A DNA stretch of 64,000 nucleotides from Anaerolineales bacterium (GCA_015075405.1 JABTUK010000005.1:496001-560000); one strand, 5' to 3'; counted from the first letter of the stretch, positions 49,699 through 58,083 are shown. Program-made: numbers and translations. The notes: generated by a model not told the origin, from the letters alone.

Positions 49699-50910
49699 AT
49701 GTCTTTGGATAACGGCCACAACCCTATTGCCTGGCGCATCGAGCAAATGAATGAGCGGGTTCGCTCGGCCAAAGAGCAAGACCTTTATCTTTACTTACAA
49801 CCGGCCGAGGCGGTGGATGGGGTCCATGTGACCATCAACGGGCGCAAAATGCTCCAGTTTGCTTCCTATGCTTACCTCAATTTGCTCCACCATCCCAAAA
49901 TTCAGGCCGCGGCCCAGGCCGCCCTGGAAGAGTTTGGGTCAGGTACGCATGGGGTCCGTATATTGGCCGGAACCACGCGTGTGCATGTCGAGTTGGAACA
50001 GACCATTGCCCGCTTCAAAAAAACTGAAGACGCCCTGGCCCTGTCGAGCGGCTATGTAACCAACCTGGGCGCCATTGCCGCCCTGTTGGGCCGCAACGAT
50101 GTGGTGATTTCCGACAAGCTCAACCATGCCAGCATTGTGGATGGTTGTTTGCTCTCGCGGGCCAAATTTGTGCGTTTTGAACATAACGATATGGCCGCCC
50201 TGGAACAAGCCCTGGGCGAAGCGCCTAAAGATGCGGGTAAATTGGTGGTGGTTGATGCGGTTTTTAGCATGGACGGCGACATCATTAATCTGCCGGAAGT
50301 CATCCGCCTTTGCCGTAAATACCAGGCGTTGTTAATGGTGGATGAGGCTCATTCGCTGGGCGTGCTGGGGGAAACCGGCCAGGGTATCGAGGAACATTTT
50401 GGTCTGGAAAACGGCATTGACATCAAAATGGGTACCTTGAGCAAAACTATTCCCAGCGTGGGCGGTTATATTGCCGGCAGTGCCGAATTAATTACCTACC
50501 TCAAACACAGTATGCGTGCCTTTGTTTTTTCGGCAGCCCTGCCGCCGGCTTCGGCGGCGGCGGCCAAAGCTTCGTTTGAAGTTATTCAGGAAGAACCGGA
50601 ACGGGTCAAGGCGCTGCAGGCCAACGTTAATTATTTTATCAAGGGATTGCAGGAGCGGGGTTTCAACACCCTCAACAGCGCCACGCCCATCGTGCCGATT
50701 ATTACCGGGGATGATGAACGAGCCTGGCTGATGGCTAAGCTGGCCCAGGACAACGGCATTTTTGTGCTGCCGGTGGTTGCGCCTGCCGTGCCCAACGGCT
50801 CCAGCCGCATCCGCGCCAACGTTTCCGCCGGCCATACGTTGGCCGAGATTGAGCAGGCGATGACCGTATTTGAGCAGGCCGGCCGGACGGTTGGAGTATT
50901 ACCCACCTAA
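49699..50910 (+). CDS. Alpha-oxoamine synthase family PLP enzyme (KBL/BioF/SPT-like)
   Basis: 403 residues, fold type I. Motifs are GSGTHGVRILAGTTRVHVELE, DKLNHASIVDG (His stacking on PLP), MVDEAHSLGVLGETG and the PLP Lys in MGTLSKTIPSVGGYIAG. The family condenses an amino acid with an acyl-CoA: glycine C-acetyltransferase, 8-amino-7-oxononanoate synthase or serine palmitoyltransferase. No biotin or threonine genes are nearby, but a lipid kinase follows by 39 bp, so an SPT-like lipid role is worth considering. AAAGGA precedes the ATG. Confidence 0.9.
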   Translation: MSLDNGHNPIAWRIEQMNERVRSAKEQDLYLYLQPAEAVDGVHVTINGRKMLQFASYAYLNLLHHPKIQAAAQAALEEFGSGTHGVRILAGTTRVHVELEQTIARFKKTEDALALSSGYVTNLGAIAALLGRNDVVISDKLNHASIVDGCLLSRAKFVRFEHNDMAALEQALGEAPKDAGKLVVVDAVFSMDGDIINLPEVIRLCRKYQALLMVDEAHSLGVLGETGQGIEEHFGLENGIDIKMGTLSKTIPSVGGYIAGSAELITYLKHSMRAFVFSAALPPASAAAAKASFEVIQEEPERVKALQANVNYFIKGLQERGFNTLNSATPIVPIITGDDERAWLMAKLAQDNGIFVLPVVAPAVPNGSSRIRANVSAGHTLAEIEQAMTVFEQAGRTVGVLPT

Positions 50911-50949
50911 AATTTCACCGCTAATCCATCAAGGCTGTTGGCAGGCATT

Positions 50950-51843
50950 GTGGCAGATAAGCTCAAAATTATTCTCAACCCCTATGGCGGGCGCTTGCCG
51001 ACAGCAGCCAAAGTGACTCTGGTTGAACAAGGGTTGCAGCAGGCCAAGCTCGATTACCACCTGGAAGTGACCGAGCGGCGCGGCCACGGCATCGAACTGG
51101 CCCGGCAGGCCGCCTGCGACGGCTGGCGGATTGTGGTTGCGGCCGGAGGCGATGGCATGGTTAGCGAAGTAGCCAACGGTCTGCTCCAGGCTGCCGGCGA
51201 CGCCGAAGCGGGGATTTTGGGCATTATCCCCATCGGCACGGCCAATGACCTGGCCGACAGACTGGGGATTCCCTTCGATGTTACCTTAGCTTGCCAGCGT
51301 CTGGCCGCCGGGGCTACTCGCCTGATTGACGTGGGCATGGTCAACGGTCACTATTTTGTCAACAATTCTGCCGTAGGTCTGGAGCCGCTGGTCACGGTGG
51401 CCCACGACCGGATACGCTGGGTCAAAGGGAATGTGCGTTACATTCTGGCCGCGCTGCAAGTTCTGAGCCGAGCCAAGCCCTGGCTTATGCGCATAAGTTG
51501 GGGCAACAGCACCTTTGAAGGGCCGATCAACCTGGTTTCTGTGGGCAACAGCAACCGCACCGGCGGTTCTTTTTACATGACCCCCCAGGCCCAACCCGAC
51601 GATGGCCTGCTCGACTTTCTCTGGGCCACCGGCCTGAGTAAATGGCAAATGCTGCGTCTGCTCCCCCAAACCTTCACCGGCCGCCACATCGCACATCCCC
51701 AGGTGGTTTATCGCCAAACGACCGCCCTGTCCATCACCGCTTTTTCCCCCACCCCCATCCAGGCCGATGGCGAAATCATCGCTGCTGAGGCTCTTGAAAT
51801 CCACTATCAATTGATTCCTCACAAACTCCGTTTGATATACTAA
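50950..51843 (+). CDS. Diacylglycerol/sphingoid-type lipid kinase
   Basis: 297 residues from a GTG at 50950; a TTG at 50938 is an alternative. The DAGK catalytic domain is clear: LKIILNPYGGRLP, then VVAAGGDGMVSEVANGL (nucleotide-binding GGDG) and IPIGTANDLADRLGIP. The C-terminal half has the beta-sandwich of YegS/DgkB-type kinases (NLVSVGNSNRTGGSF, DDGLLDFLW). It phosphorylates a lipid alcohol: diacylglycerol or a long-chain base. The pairing with an alpha-oxoamine synthase suggests co-function. Confidence 0.9.
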   Translation: MADKLKIILNPYGGRLPTAAKVTLVEQGLQQAKLDYHLEVTERRGHGIELARQAACDGWRIVVAAGGDGMVSEVANGLLQAAGDAEAGILGIIPIGTANDLADRLGIPFDVTLACQRLAAGATRLIDVGMVNGHYFVNNSAVGLEPLVTVAHDRIRWVKGNVRYILAALQVLSRAKPWLMRISWGNSTFEGPINLVSVGNSNRTGGSFYMTPQAQPDDGLLDFLWATGLSKWQMLRLLPQTFTGRHIAHPQVVYRQTTALSITAFSPTPIQADGEIIAAEALEIHYQLIPHKLRLIY

Positions 51844-51852
51844 GCGCACACT

Positions 51853-51922
51853 AAAATTTCCGTAGGACGGCATCCCTATGCCGTCCGCTGACGCATGGGG
51901 ATGCGTCAGCTACGGAAATTTT
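51853..51922. repeat. Perfect three-way-junction palindrome
   Basis: A 12-bp outer stem (AAAATTTCCGTA / TACGGAAATTTT) encloses two adjoining hairpins, GGACGGCAT-CCCT-ATGCCGTCC and GCTGACGCAT-GGGG-ATGCGTCAGC. All but the 8 loop bases are paired. The loops CCCT and GGGG could pair with each other. It lies between the convergent lipid-kinase and anti-sigma genes and may act as bidirectional terminator. Confidence 0.88.
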
Positions 51923-51961
51923 GAAATGCGTTGGGTATAATTTGAAAAACTACCAATTGTC

Positions 51962-52357
51962 CTATTCAATTTTTTTGTAAGCCACCATCCGAATCTCATT
52001 CCGGCCCGGCGCGGCCACAACCTCTACTTCATCCACTAAATTCTTAATCAAAAATAAACCCCAACCGCGATGATCCTCTCGTTCCTGGCGCACCGCCGGG
52101 ATTTGGGGAATAGGCCGGTAGCCCTGATCTATCACGTTCAAAACTAAAGCGTTTTCTTGAATATGCAGCCCAATCAGCACGCCAATTTCGGTATTCAACT
52201 GATTGCCGTGTTCGATAGCATTGGTCACGGCTTCGGCTATGGCCGTTTTTAAGCAGTCAATGCGATGGGTGTCAAAGCCTAGCTGTCTGGCCACTGCGGC
52301 CACAGCCATCATCGCAAATTTTTCATAGCCTAATTCACTCGGCAGACAAATCTTCAT
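51962..52357 (-). CDS. Anti-sigma regulatory factor (RsbW-like HATPase)
   Basis: 131 residues from the ATG at 52357 (GGGGAG upstream); the upstream in-frame sequence is not credible. HATPase_c_2 motifs: AIAEAVTNAIEHGNQ (N-box), VIDQGYRP (G1) and HRGWGLFLIKNLVDEV (G2). Such kinases bind a sigma factor or phosphorylate an antagonist. Neither is adjacent, but the SpoIIE phosphatase at 3202-4182 could be part of the same partner-switch pathway. Confidence 0.9.
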   Translation of the reverse strand: MKICLPSELGYEKFAMMAVAAVARQLGFDTHRIDCLKTAIAEAVTNAIEHGNQLNTEIGVLIGLHIQENALVLNVIDQGYRPIPQIPAVRQEREDHRGWGLFLIKNLVDEVEVVAAPGRNEIRMVAYKKIE

Positions 52358-52468
52358 CACTACAGTGCTCCCCGCTGATTTATATATGTGATTTGGTTCA
52401 CAATTTGTCTGTAGTATAAGGCAAAGTGTTACAGTTGTGATCAGCTTGGATATGGATTTAACCTCCAC

Positions 52469-52494
52469 AAAAAAGACCGTCGCCCGGACGGTCT
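52469..52494 (-). terminator. Rho-independent terminator of the sensor kinase gene
   Basis: On the minus strand AGACCGTC-CGGGC-GACGGTCT followed by T5-6; about 45 bp past the kinase stop at 52541. Confidence 0.88.
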
Positions 52495-52540
52495 GCCTCC
52501 ACATTTTTATGAGTGACTTCTACAATTGTTGTAATTACAC

Positions 52541-54091
52541 TTACTCAAACGGCAGCTCGAGCCAAAAAGTGCTGCCCTGGCCGGGGCTGCTTTGCACCCA
52601 CACCCGGCCGCCATGTGCCTCGATGACAGCTTTGACCAAAAACAGGCCCAAGCCTGTACCTGGCGTTTGCCGGGTCAGCCGGTTATCCACCCGGTAGAAA
52701 CGGTCAAAAATCTGCTCTTGATCGCCGGGGGAAATGCCAATACCCTCGTCGCTAATATACAGCCGGACCAGATTGTTTTCGGTGACTGCGCCCCCCACTT
52801 TGATCTGTCCGCCTTCCGGGCTGTACTTGATGGCATTGCCGATCAGGTTGGTCAACACTTCCTGCAACCGTTCATAATCCCCGCGGATAGGGGGGAAATC
52901 GGGCGGGAATTCGACCACAAAGGTATGCTTGGGGGTAGTGGTCTGAAGTTTTTTGACAATGATCCGGGCCAGATCGTCTAACTCGACATAGCTCAAACGC
53001 AGTTTCAGCCCACCGGCTTGCAAACGGCTGGCTTCCAGCAAATTATTGATTAACTTATCCAGCCGGTCGGCTTCTTCTTCGATGACGCCCAGGCCCTCGG
53101 CCAGGGTAGCTTTGTCCCAATTGGCATCCTCGCGGGCCAGTGTTCCGGCATAGCCTTTGATAATGCTCACCGGCGTTTTTAATTCGTGTGAAATAACGGA
53201 GAGCAGGGTTTGTTTTAACTCTTCGGCCTCGCGCAGCCGAGTGATGTCGCGCACATTGGCAACGTATTGAGTAATTTTGCCTTCCTCGTTGAACTGGGGT
53301 GAATAGTTATTGGCCAACGTCAGGGTCAGGCCGTCGGCGCGGCGGTGAAGGCCCTCGATGTAAAGCCGGCCATCGGCGGGGGGATGCAACAGTGGGCAGG
53401 CCGTGTGACAGACATTAACGCCTTGATTTGTTCGCAAATTCAAAACATCGTAGCAGGGACGTCCAATCGCCTTCTCAGGCGGGATACCGGTTAAATTGAC
53501 CAGGGCTTTGTTCCACGTTTGGATAATTCGGTAGGGGTTGACAATCATCACCCCATCGCCGCTGTTTTCGATGATGGCGTTGAGGCGTTCGCGCTCGGCG
53601 TTGACTTGTTGGTACAGCCGGGCGTTTTGGACAGCAATGGCGGCCTGGTCGGCAAAAGCGCCCAATACCTGGCGGTCGTTGTTGCTAAAGGCGGCCCCAC
53701 GGGCGCGGAAAATAAAAATATGCCCAATCGTTTCGCTGCCAATTTCCAGGGGCAGGGCGACCACCTGGCGCAGCGGCACCCCCGCCGCCTTGGAGCCCAA
53801 CGCCAGCCGCAGCGAGATGTCAGGGATGGCGCTGCGGCTTTCTTCTGATTCTAAATCGCGCCAGAGGGGTTCAAATAAGGGGACCGCTTGCCGGGGGAGG
53901 CCAATGCTGGCATGGGGAAAAAAGGAGTTATCGTCGCGGCGCAGGGTAATCAGCCCGGCCTGCCCAGCCAACAGTTCCACCGCGCTGCGTAGGGTTAACT
54001 CCAGCACGGCCGATAAATCAAGCCGGGCGCTCATAGCGCGGCTGATTTCTAGCAGATATTCGCGTTGGCGCAGGCGAAAATCAGGTAACAT
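52541..54091 (-). CDS. Sensor histidine kinase (GAF-PAS-HisKA-HATPase)
   Basis: 516 residues, soluble. A GAF domain (~15-170) is followed by a PAS domain (~178-290, NAIIENSGDGVMIVNPYRII) with four Cys/His residues in the insert VNVCHTACPLLHPP. The HisKA box is LLSVISHELKTPVSIIKGYAG. The ATPase domain has VLTNLIGNAIKYSPEGG and GTGLGLFLVKAVIEAHGG. No receiver is attached and no response regulator is adjacent, so it is an orphan. The Cys/His insert in PAS could bind metal or haem; this is inference. Confidence 0.92.
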   Translation of the reverse strand: MLPDFRLRQREYLLEISRAMSARLDLSAVLELTLRSAVELLAGQAGLITLRRDDNSFFPHASIGLPRQAVPLFEPLWRDLESEESRSAIPDISLRLALGSKAAGVPLRQVVALPLEIGSETIGHIFIFRARGAAFSNNDRQVLGAFADQAAIAVQNARLYQQVNAERERLNAIIENSGDGVMIVNPYRIIQTWNKALVNLTGIPPEKAIGRPCYDVLNLRTNQGVNVCHTACPLLHPPADGRLYIEGLHRRADGLTLTLANNYSPQFNEEGKITQYVANVRDITRLREAEELKQTLLSVISHELKTPVSIIKGYAGTLAREDANWDKATLAEGLGVIEEEADRLDKLINNLLEASRLQAGGLKLRLSYVELDDLARIIVKKLQTTTPKHTFVVEFPPDFPPIRGDYERLQEVLTNLIGNAIKYSPEGGQIKVGGAVTENNLVRLYISDEGIGISPGDQEQIFDRFYRVDNRLTRQTPGTGLGLFLVKAVIEAHGGRVWVQSSPGQGSTFWLELPFE

Positions 54092-54095
54092 GATC

Positions 54096-54176
54096 GAATG
54101 AACGAATAAGCGAATGAGCGAATGGCTTTATAAAATAGCGCATCGTCTCATTCGCCATTCGAAGCTTCGCCATTCT
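54096..54176. repeat. GCGAATGAACGAATAAGCGAATG-word hairpin
   Basis: Tandem CGAATGA words are complemented by TCATTCGCCATTCG on the other side of an AT-rich loop. It lies between the TPR-protein stop and the sensor kinase start. Confidence 0.65.
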
Positions 54177-54177
54177 G

Positions 54178-54648
54178 TTAACCGCCGGTGAGGTTGGTGA
54201 TAATATAAAAAACCAGACCTCCGCCCGCCGCCATCACCACCACCGACAGGGCCAGCCCGACCGCCACCAGGATAACCGTAGGGGTTTCACCTTCTTCGGC
54301 GGAGGCCAGGTCAACCGGGGGGCTGACCATCGTTGGCTCATCCTCTTCCTCATCGGACATTTCCTCGCGTGGTACTGCTGTAGGCTGAATGCCAAAAGCC
54401 TTCCGCAACTGGTCTTCTTCAGGCTCCAGAGTGCGCAGCCCTTCGCGGGCGGCCCGGTTTTGTTTATTGATTTTGAGGACGTTTTCGTAACAGATGCGCT
54501 TGTCTTCGGTGTCGGTCAAAACATCGGCCAGCCCCAGCCATGCCTCTTCCGAGCGCGGATTCTCTTGCAGAATCGCTTCAAAGATAAGCCGAGCCTGTTG
54601 AAAATTTCCCTGGTTTATGGCATCTCTGCCGTCATCAAGCGTTGGCAT
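54178..54648 (-). CDS. Short TPR protein with C-terminal membrane anchor
   Basis: 156 residues. Two to three TPR helices (AINQGNFQQARLIFEAILQENPRSEEAWLGLADVL) at residues ~8-75, an acidic linker (EEMSDEEEDEP) and one C-terminal membrane helix (VILVAVGLALSVVVMAAGGGLVFYII). Tail-anchored TPR proteins often act as adaptors. It lies between a sensor kinase and an RNA helicase on the same strand; there is no specific clue to its partner. Confidence 0.75.
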   Translation of the reverse strand: MPTLDDGRDAINQGNFQQARLIFEAILQENPRSEEAWLGLADVLTDTEDKRICYENVLKINKQNRAAREGLRTLEPEEDQLRKAFGIQPTAVPREEMSDEEEDEPTMVSPPVDLASAEEGETPTVILVAVGLALSVVVMAAGGGLVFYIITNLTGG

Positions 54649-54733
54649 AAGCGTGTACCCTCTCTAACTTACATAATCTTCATAAATTTTATCACGCTTG
54701 ACTTTTTTTGTACAGTCAATCCTCAGGATTGGG

Positions 54734-55969
54734 CTACCGCCGCCCGCCCGACATCGAGCGCCAGCGGTCGGCCAGGCTGAGCGACTGGGTGGCCTCGCGC
54801 ATCAGGGCTTTGGCCGAGGGTTTGGCCCAGGAAGGCGTGGGCACGTTGTAATCAAAATCGGGCAGCGTTTTGCGCTCAATTTTGTAACCCAGGGTATGTT
54901 CGATGCGATGAATCAGCGCTTCGTCATCTGGCGTCACCAGGGTGATGGCGTCTCCGTCGGCTTCAGCTCGCGCGGTTCGGCCAATGCGATGAACGTAATC
55001 TTCGGGGTGTTCCGGCACATCATAATTGATGACGTGAGAGATACCTTCTACATCCAGTCCCCGCGCGGCGATATTGGTGGCAATCAAAACCTGGTGCCGG
55101 CCCGAGCGGAAGCCTTCCAGAGCGGCAATCCTTTCCCGCTGGCGGAAATCACCGTGAATGCAGGCTACCGCGATTTTGGCCTGGCGCAGTTGGCGGGTCA
55201 CAATATCGGCTTCCTGGCGGGTGTCGGTAAAAACCAGCATACTGTTGACATCCATGTGCTGCAAGAGGGCCATCAATAGCTCGGTTTTGAGATGCCGGGG
55301 GACGGGATAAAGCGCCTGGCGAATCGCTTCGGGCGGGCGAGCAATGGCAATTTCGATCCTGATCGGGTCGTGTTGAAACTGGTGGGTCAGGGCCAAAACC
55401 GAGGCGGGCATAGTCGCTGAAAAGAGCATGGTTTGGCGCTGCTGCGGTATTTGGTTGATAATCTGGCGGATGTCCGGCAGAAAGCCCATATCCAGCATGC
55501 GGTCGGCCTCATCGAGAACCAGAATCTCGACATCCCTAAAATTAATGTTTCTGCGCTGCATGTGATCGAGCAGCCGACCGGGGGTGGCGACGATGACATC
55601 TGCGCCCCGGCGGAGCTTGTCGGTTTGGTCGCCTAACCTGGCGCCGCCGTAAATCGGCACAACCCGCAGCGAGGTCCGCGCTGTTAGTTTGCGGGCTTGC
55701 TCTGTAACCTGGATGACCAGCTCGCGGGTGGGAGCCAAAATGACCATGCGGGGATTTTTGGTTTTGCCGGAATTTTGCTGTAAACGTTCCAGGGCCGGTA
55801 ATAAGAAGGCAATGGTTTTGCCGGTGCCCGTCTGAGCGCAGCCGATCAGGTCACGGCCCTCCAGGGCGGGGGGAATAGCCTCCGCTTGAATCGGGGTCAT
55901 TTCTTCAAACCCCAAAGTGGCAATCGCTTTTTGTAGAGGCTCGCTTAAATTAAGTTGGGTAAATTGCAT
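54734..55969 (-). CDS. DEAD-box RNA helicase (RhlE-like)
   Basis: 411 residues from the ATG at 55969 (AAGGAA upstream). Q motif FEEMTPIQAEAIP, motif I AQTGTGKT, Ia APTRELVIQV, motif II VLDEADRML, motif III LFSATMP and motif VI HRIGRTARA. A short Pro/Ser tail follows the helicase core. It unwinds RNA, in ribosome assembly or mRNA decay. Transcription is likely from the promoter at 56067-56095, with a terminator hairpin in the leader. Confidence 0.94.
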   Translation of the reverse strand: MQFTQLNLSEPLQKAIATLGFEEMTPIQAEAIPPALEGRDLIGCAQTGTGKTIAFLLPALERLQQNSGKTKNPRMVILAPTRELVIQVTEQARKLTARTSLRVVPIYGGARLGDQTDKLRRGADVIVATPGRLLDHMQRRNINFRDVEILVLDEADRMLDMGFLPDIRQIINQIPQQRQTMLFSATMPASVLALTHQFQHDPIRIEIAIARPPEAIRQALYPVPRHLKTELLMALLQHMDVNSMLVFTDTRQEADIVTRQLRQAKIAVACIHGDFRQRERIAALEGFRSGRHQVLIATNIAARGLDVEGISHVINYDVPEHPEDYVHRIGRTARAEADGDAITLVTPDDEALIHRIEHTLGYKIERKTLPDFDYNVPTPSWAKPSAKALMREATQSLSLADRWRSMSGGRR

Positions 55970-56013
55970 GAAGTTCCTTGTAAATTGATAGAGCACGAAT
56001 TAATGGTATTTAT

Positions 56014-56046
56014 AAAAAACCGCCCCGAAAAAACCTATCGGAGCGG
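56014..56046 (-). promoter_or_regulatory. Leader terminator/attenuator of the DEAD-box helicase gene
   Basis: On the minus strand CCGCTCCGA-loop-TCGGGGCGG forms a 9-bp stem (one G-U) followed by six T. It starts about 14 nt after the predicted transcription start and lies 45 bp before the coding start. No gene upstream needs a terminator here, so an attenuation role is inferred. Confidence 0.68.
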
Positions 56047-56066
56047 CCGATCAGCTTACATAAGAA

Positions 56067-56095
56067 GTTATACCCCGTATAGTGATTTGTGTCAA
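56067..56095 (-). promoter_or_regulatory. Sigma70-type promoter of the DEAD-box helicase gene
   Basis: On the minus strand TTGACA, 17 bp, TATAAC; 6/6 and 5/6. Confidence 0.75.
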
Positions 56096-56107
56096 GATAA
56101 GAGGAAA

Positions 56108-56135
56108 TTGATTCCATTAAACTTTATTATACAAT
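56108..56135 (+). promoter_or_regulatory. Sigma70-type promoter of the cardiolipin synthase gene
   Basis: TTGATT (56108-56113) and TACAAT (56130-56135), spacer 16 bp, about 35 bp before the ATG at 56171. Confidence 0.58.
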
Positions 56136-56170
56136 AGACAGGCGCAATTTGCTACCGGAGTGAAAGGACG

Positions 56171-57661
56171 ATGGATTACCTGGATGAAATCTGGCGAATT
56201 TTCTCGCTGGTTTCCTGGACAGTCTGGATCGCAGCGATGGTGTACGCGCTGGCCGTGTCTGGCTTTATCGTGCTGGAAAACCGCAGCCCGCAGTTAACCT
56301 TTGCCTGGCTGCTGCTTTTTTTTCTGGTTCCGGTGGTCGGGGTGATTATCTACATTATGTTTGGGCGCGACCACTGGGCTTTCAGCCGGGAGCATAAATT
56401 GCTGCGACAAGAGCTGCGCCTGATTATGAAATCCAACGAGTACCTGGCGCAGTGGGCCACCTATCAAAAGGCCGAGATTGAAACGCTCAAACACGCCGGT
56501 CCGCCGGTGTATAAGCGGGTGCTGGATTTGCTCCGCCGCACTACCGGCACCTTCCTCTTTCCTTATAATAACCTGGAAATCCTGCAAAATGCCAGTCAAA
56601 AGTATCCGCGCTTGCTGGAAGATATGCGCGCCGCCCGCCACTCCATCCACCTGGAGTATTATGAGTGGAGTTCCGACGATTTTATGCAAGAGGTCAAGCA
56701 GCTTTTGCTGGCCAAGGTTAAAGAAGGAGTCCAGGTGCGGGTTCTGTATGACCCTATCGGCAGTTTTTTTATGCTGAATTGGCGCTACGTGCGTGAGATG
56801 AATGCGGGCGGCGTCAAAATGGTCCCCTATTCGCCCCTGTACATTGTTCATACCATCAGCTATCGTAATCATCGCAAAATTGCTGTTATTGATGGTCGAA
56901 TTGGCTACACCGGCGGCATGAATATGGCTGAAACCTATCTAAAGGGACCGGACCAGGCAAAATTTACCGGCTGGCGCGATACCCATGCGCGTTTCACCGG
57001 TCAGGCCGTGTGGGGGTTGCAGGCCAGTTTTTTGATCCAGTGGCACAATACTACCCGCGAATGGCTGGCCGAGTCGGTCTATTTTCCCCCTTTAACTGAA
57101 ACGCTCAATTATTTGCCGGTACAGGTGGTCAATTCCGGCCCAGACTCGCAGTGGAAGGCCATCCGCCAGTTGTACTTTGCTATGATTACCGCCGCTCAGC
57201 ATCATATCTATATTCAATCCCCCTTTTTTATTTTGGACGACAGCCTGGCCGAAGCCCTCAGCGGCGCAGCCCGGACCGGGATTGATGTAAAAGTGATGCT
57301 GGCCCCCGATGGCCCCGATGGGTACTTTGCCTATCGCGCCGGTTTCACTTATGCGGCCAACATGGCCGAGGCCGGCGTACAGATTTTTTACTACCAGGGC
57401 GACTATTTTCACGCCAAGACGATAAATATTGACTCAGTCTTGTGTTCGGTGGGGTCGGCCAATATGGATATTCGCAGCTTTGCCATTAATTACGAGTTGA
57501 ACCTGGTGATCTATGATGAAAAGACGACCAAAAAATTAGAGGGGGATTTTTTAAACGATCTGAAATATTGCCAGGAGTTTAAGCTTAGGGCTTACAAGCG
57601 CAGCAATCTGTTGGGCCGGGTTAGAGATTCGGTCTTTCGGCTGGCCTCACCCTTGTTATAA
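56171..57661 (+). CDS. cls: Cardiolipin synthase
   Basis: 496 residues. Two N-terminal helices (~10-65, WTVWIAAMVYALAVSGFIVL and FAWLLLFFLVPVVGVIIYIM) precede two phospholipase D domains. The HKD motifs are NHRKIAVIDGRIGYTGGMN (about residue 235) and HAKTINIDSVLCSVGSAN (about residue 418). It joins two phosphatidylglycerols into cardiolipin at the membrane. GAAAGGACG precedes the ATG. Divergent from the RNA helicase gene. Confidence 0.94.
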   Translation: MDYLDEIWRIFSLVSWTVWIAAMVYALAVSGFIVLENRSPQLTFAWLLLFFLVPVVGVIIYIMFGRDHWAFSREHKLLRQELRLIMKSNEYLAQWATYQKAEIETLKHAGPPVYKRVLDLLRRTTGTFLFPYNNLEILQNASQKYPRLLEDMRAARHSIHLEYYEWSSDDFMQEVKQLLLAKVKEGVQVRVLYDPIGSFFMLNWRYVREMNAGGVKMVPYSPLYIVHTISYRNHRKIAVIDGRIGYTGGMNMAETYLKGPDQAKFTGWRDTHARFTGQAVWGLQASFLIQWHNTTREWLAESVYFPPLTETLNYLPVQVVNSGPDSQWKAIRQLYFAMITAAQHHIYIQSPFFILDDSLAEALSGAARTGIDVKVMLAPDGPDGYFAYRAGFTYAANMAEAGVQIFYYQGDYFHAKTINIDSVLCSVGSANMDIRSFAINYELNLVIYDEKTTKKLEGDFLNDLKYCQEFKLRAYKRSNLLGRVRDSVFRLASPLL

Positions 57662-57683
57662 TCAGAAGACCTGAGAGTCCACT

Positions 57684-57712
57684 TTGACAAACCTGAACAA
57701 GTGGTTTAACAT
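57684..57712 (+). promoter_or_regulatory. Promoter of the 77-residue protein gene
   Basis: TTGACA (57684-57689), 17 bp, TAACAT (57707-57712), about 50 bp before the ATG at 57761. Confidence 0.6.
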
Positions 57713-57760
57713 ACGCTTAAGGGTGTGAAATATTTATCAAGATTCTTAAGGAGAACAAAA

Positions 57761-57994
57761 ATGAATTTAAGTGCTGCTGATATTAGCAAAATGACGGATC
57801 AATTGGTAAAGGCGGTGGCCCAAAAAGCGGGCTTGACCGAAGATCAGTCCAGAAAAGCGATTGTGGCTGCCTTTGAGGTGCTTAAAGAACAACTACCAGC
57901 CTCAGTAGCCGCCGATGTGGATACCTTTGTAACGGGTGGCGGTGATGTGGATGGGGCGCTTCAATGGTTCCTAGGTTTGGTCGGCAAAAAATAG
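57761..57994 (+). CDS. Small helical protein of unknown function
   Basis: 77 residues from the ATG at 57761, which follows AAGGAG by 7 bp. Mostly helical and acidic (KMTDQLVKAVAQKAGLTEDQ, AIVAAFEVLKEQLP), ending in the glycine-rich FVTGGGDVDGALQWFLGLVG. No membrane segment. The pattern resembles the DUF2267/DUF937 kind of small helical proteins but no family is claimed. It has its own promoter and strong terminator, so it is probably transcribed as an independent, possibly abundant, small protein. Confidence 0.72.
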   Translation: MNLSAADISKMTDQLVKAVAQKAGLTEDQSRKAIVAAFEVLKEQLPASVAADVDTFVTGGGDVDGALQWFLGLVGKK

Positions 57995-58040
57995 ACTTGC
58001 CGCCGATGGCATAATGCTTATGGGTCCAGCGCATTTAGGA

Positions 58041-58083
58041 TGAGCACAAGTTTACTTCGGTAAAACTTGTGCTCATTTTTTTT
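58041..58083 (+). terminator. Strong rho-independent terminator
   Basis: TGAGCACAAGTTTA-CTTCGG-TAAAACTTGTGCTCA with a run of T; 13-14 bp stem, 47 bp after the stop of the 77-residue gene. Confidence 0.93.

Noticed and set aside
51853..51922. tRNA gene candidate
   Set aside because: Length and branching suggest tRNA, but there are only two inner stems, no CCA-type end, no T-loop or anticodon pattern. No tRNA was recognised elsewhere either.
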